Assembly (NCBI GenBank): GCA_039024315.1
Contig: JBCCQN010000070.1
Location: 1-35,519, forward strand
DNA: 35,519 nt
Direction: 5' to 3'
DNA from: JBCAWW01 sp039024315
Lineage (GTDB): Bacteria; Bacteroidota; Bacteroidia; J057
Of the stretch, positions 7,954 to 13,712 are shown piece after piece; the stretch's first letter is position 1, and every line of letters begins with the position of its first letter. The notes beneath the pieces were generated by a model that saw nothing but the letters and a program-made list of their open reading frames with translations, had not been told where the DNA came from and did no database searches. The translations under genes were made by a program, and so were the position numbers.

Positions 7954-8703
7954 TTATCCGTCTAAATTATTCGCTCGCAGAAAGGCTTTCATAAAACCAT
8001 TGACAATCTGATGCTGCTCCGCGACGCTAATGCTAGCCTCATCATCTCCTCTTTGAGGACCATATTCCCCAAAGCCAGCATGGTTTCCTCCTTTGATTTC
8101 ATGATAAATGGTTTGTCCATTTGTAGGGCTGCTTGGCATCTCATTCAAGTCTTCGAGCCAACTGCCCGGAGGTAGATTCGTGATACTTTCATCAAATACT
8201 TCTTGTCTTAGGACCCCATCAAACTCGCCCAAAAGGCTCAGCACAGGTCGATCCCAGCTACTCAGATCCACACTAGAATAGGCACCTGTCAAGAATAAAC
8301 CCGCAAAAGTTTCTGGAGATTGTTCTACCAGTATACAAGCGGTGGCTCCGCCCAATGAATGTCCTCCCACCAACCATGCTTGAACTTCTGGAGCGATTTC
8401 AGGACCTTCCAAGGCTTTTTGGATGTTGAGGATAGCGAGATTAGCCGAAACTTTCGGGATGAGAACGACATGCCCCTCCTCCGCAACAAGTTCTTCCACC
8501 GCAGAGATATAGGCATGTGGGTCTACAAATCCACCAGGGATATAAATAATCCCAGTTTGGCGCAAGATTCTACTTACAGGTTTAAGGATAATCCAGTCAG
8601 GGTCTTCCGTTTGCTGGATTTGAGGATTGGGACTCAGGTTTTCGGGGAGGTAGGAGCAGCCACTTAGACAAAAGACTAATAGGCATACTAGCAGGCTTCT
8701 CAT
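7954..8703 (-). CDS. Alpha/beta-hydrolase lipoprotein
   Basis: A 249-residue protein with a lipoprotein leader (lipobox CLSGC, cysteine near residue 16), so it is expected to be anchored at the envelope. The remainder is an alpha/beta-hydrolase of the dienelactone-hydrolase-like type: IIYIPGGFVDPHAY gives the oxyanion region, GGHSLGGATA holds the nucleophile serine, LLGEFDGVL the acid, and KGGNHAGFGEYGPQ the histidine. The family acts on esters or related small molecules; the substrate here is unknown. It is followed 18 bases later by the small barrel gene. The start chosen gives the complete lipobox. Confidence 0.8.
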   Translation of the reverse strand: MRSLLVCLLVFCLSGCSYLPENLSPNPQIQQTEDPDWIILKPVSRILRQTGIIYIPGGFVDPHAYISAVEELVAEEGHVVLIPKVSANLAILNIQKALEGPEIAPEVQAWLVGGHSLGGATACILVEQSPETFAGLFLTGAYSSVDLSSWDRPVLSLLGEFDGVLRQEVFDESITNLPPGSWLEDLNEMPSSPTNGQTIYHEIKGGNHAGFGEYGPQRGDDEASISVAEQHQIVNGFMKAFLRANNLDG

Positions 8704-8756
8704 GGATATTTGTTTAGACTCAAAAACCCAAAGAAAGCTGATATGTTTAAGTAGAT

Positions 8757-9356
8757 TTAGTGTTCAAACACAACATCTAAGTCAAGAGAAAGGTCTGGGA
8801 AAATCCCTACTTCAACGTTTTCTCCTTTGACAAATGGATTAGCACGTAGGGGTACATAGATTCCTGTTTCATCTAAACGATATACAAGGAGGGTATGCAA
8901 ACTAGGATCGATGATCCAATATTCCTTGACGCCAGCATTTTAGTAAAGGCTAAACTTATCCGTGAGATCTTTTTGGGCAGTACTTTCGGATAGAATTTCG
9001 ATTATCCAATCTGGGGCGCCATTACAACCTTTTCGATCGATTTTACTGAGATCATAGATCACACAAATATCTGGTTGGACAACATTGTCCAGCTTGTCTT
9101 CAGTCTGTGATGCGGAAGGTAGGGGTAGCCTTACATCAAAAGGGGCATGATACACTTTGCAGGCTTTCTTTCTCGGGTATTGCCAAACTAGACCATGTAG
9201 ATTAGTGGATACATCCTGATGGAATGCGTTCGGCGCAGGCGACATCCTAAAAACCTTACCTCGAATCAGCTCCACCATCTCTTCGAACTACCAAGTAAGG
9301 TAATCTGCGTAAGTGTATCGCTTTTCTAGATCTAGTTGGTCGATATCAGTGATCAT
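8757..9356 (-). pseudogene. Uma2-family endonuclease gene with two in-frame stop codons
   Basis: Reading from ATG 9356 to TAA 8757 gives 199 codons in one unbroken phase, matching Uma2 (DUF820) along its length: YTYADYLTW, then FEEMVELIRGKVFRMSPAP, VQPDICVI (PD of the PD-(D/E)XK core), PDWIIEILSEST and AGVKEYWIIDPSLHT, the usual length for the family. The frame is interrupted by TAG at 9288-9290 (codon 23, after LTW) and TAA at 8940-8942 (codon 139, between KFSLY and NAGVKEYW). Relatives usually have sense codons there, commonly Gln and Glu, one base change from the stops. Uma2 genes are multi-copy in many bacteria and their role is poorly known. The simplest reading is recent decay by point mutation; a naive gene caller would report only 8940-9278. 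Confidence 0.85.
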
Positions 9357-9378
9357 ATCTAAAAACGCAAATTTTTAA

Positions 9379-9492
9379 GTACTGAGTAGTAAGTATCCCG
9401 AAAGCTTTCGGGAGTATTCAGTACAGAGAAAAGCGGTCTTATTGAACCGTATAGAACCATTTTCCTCGGTCTTAATACTATTGTCTAGGTAC
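9379..9492 (-). repeat. Dispersed 3-prime-end repeat, copy A (full length)
   Basis: About 114 bases on the minus strand, starting directly at the stop of sufU with AAGTACCTAGACAATAGTAT and ending with GTACTGAATAC, the perfect 18-base palindrome TCCCGAAAGCTTTCGGGA (9396-9413) and outer arms GTACTGA/TCAGTAC. Copies B (30944-31056, plus strand) and C (28437-28517, minus strand) share the order of motifs. In A and B the final 35 bases differ at about one position. Confidence 0.8.
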
Positions 9493-9918
9493 TTATTTCT
9501 CGAGATACTTAGCCATCGTTTCCCAAGAGAGACTCGCGCATTTGAGGCGACCGGGGAAGTTTCTAGCAGCTTCAAAAGCTAGATATTCCTCTGGAATGGA
9601 TAGACCAGCGAGTTCTACTTCAGGGTTTAACACTGCCATAAAGGCTTCTACCCTTGCTTTGGCTTGAGCTATATCCAAACCTTCTAAGCTTTGCACCATA
9701 ACGGAACTCGCGGCTTTGGAGATAGAGCAGCCGTATCCGTGAAAATGAAGACTTTTGAGGAGACTCTCTTCTTGCTCTATAAATAGTTTGTACTGGTCCC
9801 CACAGAGTGGATTATAGGCTTCTACCACCTCGCCATCGGCATCTTTACTGTAATGATAGGGTTCACGGCTATGCCGAACGATCACTTCCTGATAAAGCTT
9901 TTTCAGTCGTTCATTCAT
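9493..9918 (-). CDS. sufU: SufU-type iron-sulfur cluster assembly protein
   Basis: A 141-residue NifU-N/SufU family protein. The three conserved cysteines are at residues 39 (NPLCGDQ, with Asp41), 64 (GYGCSISKAA) and 127 (LKCASLSW), the set that binds zinc and accepts sulfur from the partner desulfurase. SufU proteins of this kind take persulfide from SufS and pass it to the SUF scaffold. The ATG overlaps the stop of sufS by four bases (ATGA), so translation is coupled. The other suf genes (sufBCD) are not in the window. A dispersed repeat starts immediately at its stop codon. Confidence 0.92.
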   Translation of the reverse strand: MNERLKKLYQEVIVRHSREPYHYSKDADGEVVEAYNPLCGDQYKLFIEQEESLLKSLHFHGYGCSISKAASSVMVQSLEGLDIAQAKARVEAFMAVLNPEVELAGLSIPEEYLAFEAARNFPGRLKCASLSWETMAKYLEK

Positions 9919-11123
9919 CCAAAAATCTGTTTTACCGTTTGTAGTCCTTCTTTTAATTGGTCAATGTCAGAGTGTTGATTGTAAATACTCAAAGAAGCCC
10001 TTGCCGTCCCAGGTAGCCCCAAGCCCTCAAGCAGTGGCTGCGTACAATGGTGCCCCGCTCTTACGGCTACTTTGGCCTCGTTGAGGATGGTAGCAATATC
10101 ATGAGGATGGGCCAACTCCATCACAAAGGAAAGAATACCACTTTTGGCCTTAGCTTGACCAATGATTTGCAATCCATCGATACCATTAAGCACCTCAGTA
10201 GCATAATCTTTGAGAGCGTCCAATTGTTTCAATACGGCTACACGATCAAGCGATTGCACATAATCTAAGGCCGCTCCCAAACCAATAGCTCCGGCGACAT
10301 GCGGAGTACCGGCTTCAAACCTTTGGGGTATGGGCGCAAAGCTAGTTTCCTGATATTGTACGCGGCGGATCATCCCTCCACCGCTTTGGTAGGGCTTCAT
10401 TTCCTCTAAGCGTTCGGCACGGCCGAACAAAATCCCAATACCTGTCGGTCCAAAGACTTTGTGGCCCGAAAAGACCAAAAAATCACAGCCAAGGGCCTGT
10501 ACGTCTAAGGGATAATGGGCCACACTCTGGGCAGCATCTAGTAGCGTAGGAATGCCTCTTTTGCTAGCCTCTTCGATCATCTCCTGCGCTGGGTTGATGG
10601 TACCCAGACTATTGGAGACGTGTACAAAAGCCAGCATTTTTACCTTCGGGGATAAGCGTTCGACGAAGTCACGCCAAACAATCTCACCACGCTCATTGAG
10701 AGGAATCACTTCCAAATGAGCCCCTTTGGCATGGCAAAGTTGTTGCCAAGGCACCAAATTGGCATGATGCTCCATGGCAGAAATCAAGACCACATCTCCC
10801 GCCTCCAATTGTGGGGCTAGATAGCTATTGGCCACAAGATTGATCCCATCAGTACTCCCCTTAGTAAATACTATCTCCCGACTCTCAGCTGCATTGATAA
10901 AGTCAGCTACCTTTTTTCTTGCACTTTCATAGGCTTGGGTAGCCTGCATCGAGAGATCATAGATTCCACGGTGGATATTAGCGTTTTCGTTTAGGTAGTA
11001 ATGGTGGATGGCCTCCAATACAGCTTTGGGCTTCTGACTGGTGGCAGCACTATCCAAATAGGCGAGCTCAGGATGTTGCTCGAAGAGGGGGAAATCCTTA
11101 CGAATATCAGTCAGACTTTGCAT
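9915..11123 (-). CDS. sufS: Cysteine desulfurase SufS
   Basis: A 402-residue PLP-dependent class V aminotransferase-fold enzyme that removes sulfur from L-cysteine for Fe-S cluster assembly. Visible landmarks: LDSAATSQKP near residue 23, FTKGSTDGINLVANS, the HHANLVPW region, the PLP lysine in FSGHKVFGPTG near residue 222, RFEAGTPHVAGAIG, and the active cysteine in RAGHHCTQPLL near residue 361, which is the group II (SufS) arrangement. Length is normal for the family. It heads a two-gene operon with sufU (ATGA overlap). A promoter-like box and an inverted repeat lie directly upstream. Confidence 0.95.
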   Translation of the reverse strand: MQSLTDIRKDFPLFEQHPELAYLDSAATSQKPKAVLEAIHHYYLNENANIHRGIYDLSMQATQAYESARKKVADFINAAESREIVFTKGSTDGINLVANSYLAPQLEAGDVVLISAMEHHANLVPWQQLCHAKGAHLEVIPLNERGEIVWRDFVERLSPKVKMLAFVHVSNSLGTINPAQEMIEEASKRGIPTLLDAAQSVAHYPLDVQALGCDFLVFSGHKVFGPTGIGILFGRAERLEEMKPYQSGGGMIRRVQYQETSFAPIPQRFEAGTPHVAGAIGLGAALDYVQSLDRVAVLKQLDALKDYATEVLNGIDGLQIIGQAKAKSGILSFVMELAHPHDIATILNEAKVAVRAGHHCTQPLLEGLGLPGTARASLSIYNQHSDIDQLKEGLQTVKQIFG

Positions 11124-11127
11124 CTAA

Positions 11128-11156
11128 CGAAGATACAAGGAAAAATTCGTTCCTTG
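11128..11156 (-). promoter_or_regulatory. sufS promoter-like box with adjoining 7-bp inverted repeat
   Basis: On the minus strand TATCTTCG (11128-11135) resembles the -7 box TAnnTTTG and lies four bases before the ATG, so the transcript would be nearly leaderless. Immediately upstream is the inverted repeat CAAGGAA (11136-11142) / TTCCTTG (11150-11156) with a 7-base spacer, in the place where a repressor would cover the promoter. It does not obviously match an IscR or SufR site. Confidence 0.4.
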
Positions 11157-11312
11157 AAAAGGGCTAGATAACACGCTTATTCATTAGATCGACACGCTTG
11201 CTCAATATCGCTTGCTCTACGAATCTTTTGGGTGCGGCTTACGAATACTCAATTGTAAGCAACAAACAAACACTGCCAAATTGCTTACCACTTAATAGGA
11301 AATTTTTTATAA

Positions 11313-11363
11313 GCGATAGTAGTAATAGTAGTAGTTGTAGTTTTCGTTAGTGTGTGTGTATGA
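11313..11363 (+). other. Trinucleotide tract reading as Val/Ile codons up to the hairpin
   Basis: On the plus strand a frame opens after TAA (11310-11312) and reads AIVVIVVVVVFVSVCV before TGA at 11361-11363, which abuts the hairpin at 11364. On the minus strand the same bases read as threonine codons (TKTTTTTITTIAY). Both look like amino-acid attenuator leader peptides, but neither frame has a normal start codon close by and no biosynthetic gene follows. Confidence 0.35.
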
Positions 11364-11392
11364 CAAAGCCCGTCCTCCAAAGACGGGCTTTG
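11364..11392. terminator. Perfect 11-bp hairpin, probable terminator of the PorP/OmpA transcript
   Basis: Arms CAAAGCCCGTC (11364-11374) and GACGGGCTTTG (11382-11392) are exactly complementary, with a 7-base loop. It lies 86 bases past the stop of the minus-strand PorP/OmpA gene. A strong U-tract is missing on both strands, so its role as an intrinsic terminator is likely but not certain. Confidence 0.6.
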
Positions 11393-11477
11393 CTTCTATT
11401 ATGGCATCAGACATTAAGCGAAAGAGCAAAAAATACTCGTATTTACACTTTATAATCAGCAACTTACACTTCTAACA

Positions 11478-13712
11478 TTAATTAGCAAGGATCAGTTCTG
11501 CCCGACGATTGCGGGCCTTCCCTACTGCAGTATTGTTTTCCTTCTTAGGCATAATTTCGCCATAGCTGAGTTCAGAGATCCGCTCAGGGGCCACACCACG
11601 TGAAATGAGGTAGTACTTGATGGCTTTGGAACGGTTTTGCCCAAGCACCATATTGTACATTTGATCCCCTTCATTATCGGTATGCCCTGCAACTAACAGT
11701 TTGAGTTGCGGGTTCTTTCTCATGTATTCAGCCAATTGGTCGAGCATGTCGAAGTAGAAGGCTTTAATCACCGCTTGGTCCGTATCAAATTCTATCGGCC
11801 CAAAACTTGGGTGAGTACTAGCAGGCATGCTTGGATTGGCAGGACTCATACCATTTACGGGGCAACCAGCATTGGCCATTGAGCCATAAATAGTGGGGCA
11901 CTTATCATCCAAATCGGAAATACCGTCATTATCAGAGTCTGGACATCCTTGGAATTTTTGCAGACCTGGCACATAAGGACAGCGATCCACAGAATTCATA
12001 ATACCGTCTCCATCTGCGTCCATATTTTGTGTTGGACAACCCTGATTTTGCGGAAGACCGGGTGTAAGTGGACATTTATCTTCGAAATCATTTATCCCAT
12101 CCTTGTCTGTATCTGGGCAACCCGAGAATTGGGGTAGGCCAGCCACCATGGGGCACTTATCCTGTGGATCCAAGATACCATCTCCATCTGAGTCGAGGGT
12201 CTTGGTGGGGCAACCATTGTGGATTTTTTCACCTGGGACATCTGGGCAAACATCTTCAAAATCAGAGATGCCATCTTGATCTTTATCGGGGCAGCCTTGG
12301 AGTTCGGCAGGGCCAGCTAAAGTAGGACAAAGGTCTATCTTGTCAGGGATGCCATCACCATCAGCATCTATATCAGAGGAGGGACAACCACTTCTAGCCC
12401 TAGGGCCTGCTTCGTGAGGACATTTGTCAACATCGTCAGGTAAACCATCATTGTCGGAATCAGGGCAGCCTTTGAAAGCAATTAGGCCTGGTGTATCAGG
12501 GCATGCATCAGTAGCATCCAAGACGCCATCTCCGTCTCGATCTTTGGCAGGACAACCATTCCGTTCTTTTGGCCCTGGCTGAGTGGGACAGAGATCTTCT
12601 TCATCTACAATGCCATCCCCATCTGAATCAGGACAGCCACCATAGCGCCTGAGGCCAGGGATATCAGGACATTTATCATTGCCATCTTTGATACCGTCTC
12701 CATCTTGATCTCTTAGGCTGCGCACGTTGCGAGCCTCATAGTTGGTTTTGGGTTTAATCTCTCCGTTCCAGATATATGCAATGCTTAGTTCAAAACCTCC
12801 TCTGAGGTTAGTCGCTTGCGACAAAGTAGAGAGATTGACATCATAGCTAAAGCCTACATCCATGCCGTTGAAAGATAGGCCTACATACGGAATCAAGGCG
12901 TCTTGCAGACGGTAATAGGCCCCTGCATGGAAAAAAACTTCTTGGTCTAGTTCGTATTGAAAGCGCCCACCGGCGATGATCTCGCGAGCCGTTCCCTGCC
13001 TTGCATATAAGACGGAAGGGCGAATCTGGATACGCTCACCACTCAAAATATCAAGTTCCGCGAAGGCAGTGGTTTTCATGGGTAAATAACCTTCCGCATT
13101 GAAGAAGCTAATGTTTGGCTGGGTGATATGAGCGAAGCTTAATCCCAAATGGGCTCCCATTAGGATCTTAGGTTCAGCTGCTTTGTAAGTATAGGCGAAA
13201 CCAGAATTAATATCCGCCACTGTAAGCTGAGTGTTGAACAAGTTTTCACCCGAAGGTAAGGTTCCATCGAAGCCAAAGTCTGGATCCCATTGATTGCCAA
13301 AACTAAGGGCAACTGGATCAAATCCTTTTTGAATAAAACCCATTTGCGCTCCTACCGATAATCGGTGGCGCATATCTAAGAAATCTTTATGATAACCAAA
13401 TCCCAATAGCGCATTGGTATGGGTGAGGCCTGCAGTACCGGCATTATCATCGATAAAACTGACAGCAACCCCCATATTTGCTAGTCTGAAATCAGCATGG
13501 GCAGAGCTAGTTACAAAACCGTGTGCCATGCTAGTCCACTGTTGACGATAGTGGCCTTGCAAACGGACCTTACCATCAAAGCGACCAATATTAGCAGGGT
13601 TTTGAAATACTGGTGATTGAAAGAATTGAGAAAGATGGGGGTCTTGAGCCTGAAGACAGTCAGAAGTGAATACCCCAGTTAAGAAAAAGATATAGAATAA
13701 AGCTTTCTTCAT
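11478..13712 (-). CDS. PorP/SprF-type outer-membrane protein fused to TSP3 repeats and an OmpA domain
   Basis: A 744-residue protein. Residues 1-23 are a signal peptide. Residues about 24-330 match the PorP/SprF family of T9SS-associated barrels (QDPHLSQFFQSPVFQNPANIG, then HYRQQWTS). Residues about 335-615 are ten thrombospondin type 3 calcium-binding repeats (DGDG-x-x-D-x-x-D-x-CP). From about 634 there is an OmpA peptidoglycan-binding domain with AGHTDNEGDQ and GKARNRRAELIL. The start at 13712 was chosen over one 59 codons upstream because it begins the signal peptide and overlaps the stop of the upstream gene by four bases (ATGA). PorP/SprF proteins assist secretion or anchoring of type-B T9SS cargo; the OmpA end would tie this one to the cell wall. 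Confidence 0.9.
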   Translation of the reverse strand: MKKALFYIFFLTGVFTSDCLQAQDPHLSQFFQSPVFQNPANIGRFDGKVRLQGHYRQQWTSMAHGFVTSSAHADFRLANMGVAVSFIDDNAGTAGLTHTNALLGFGYHKDFLDMRHRLSVGAQMGFIQKGFDPVALSFGNQWDPDFGFDGTLPSGENLFNTQLTVADINSGFAYTYKAAEPKILMGAHLGLSFAHITQPNISFFNAEGYLPMKTTAFAELDILSGERIQIRPSVLYARQGTAREIIAGGRFQYELDQEVFFHAGAYYRLQDALIPYVGLSFNGMDVGFSYDVNLSTLSQATNLRGGFELSIAYIWNGEIKPKTNYEARNVRSLRDQDGDGIKDGNDKCPDIPGLRRYGGCPDSDGDGIVDEEDLCPTQPGPKERNGCPAKDRDGDGVLDATDACPDTPGLIAFKGCPDSDNDGLPDDVDKCPHEAGPRARSGCPSSDIDADGDGIPDKIDLCPTLAGPAELQGCPDKDQDGISDFEDVCPDVPGEKIHNGCPTKTLDSDGDGILDPQDKCPMVAGLPQFSGCPDTDKDGINDFEDKCPLTPGLPQNQGCPTQNMDADGDGIMNSVDRCPYVPGLQKFQGCPDSDNDGISDLDDKCPTIYGSMANAGCPVNGMSPANPSMPASTHPSFGPIEFDTDQAVIKAFYFDMLDQLAEYMRKNPQLKLLVAGHTDNEGDQMYNMVLGQNRSKAIKYYLISRGVAPERISELSYGEIMPKKENNTAVGKARNRRAELILAN

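Larger units (their letters stand above)
11124..11477. other. 354-bp spacer between sufS and the PorP/OmpA gene
   Basis: No coding region is supported. It holds the sufS promoter region at the left, a trinucleotide tract with Val/Ile codons (11313-11363) and a perfect 11-bp hairpin (11364-11392). The right part (11401-11477) is AT-rich and shows nothing I can name. Confidence 0.7.

Noticed and set aside
9375..9575. 66-codon minus-strand frame across the end of sufU and the repeat
   Set aside because: It reads the sufU end in another phase and then the dispersed repeat, so it is not a gene.
11313..11363. A functional Val/Ile or Thr leader peptide
   Set aside because: Not annotated as a CDS because neither frame has an ATG, and the order of tract and hairpin fits only the strand without a downstream biosynthetic gene.
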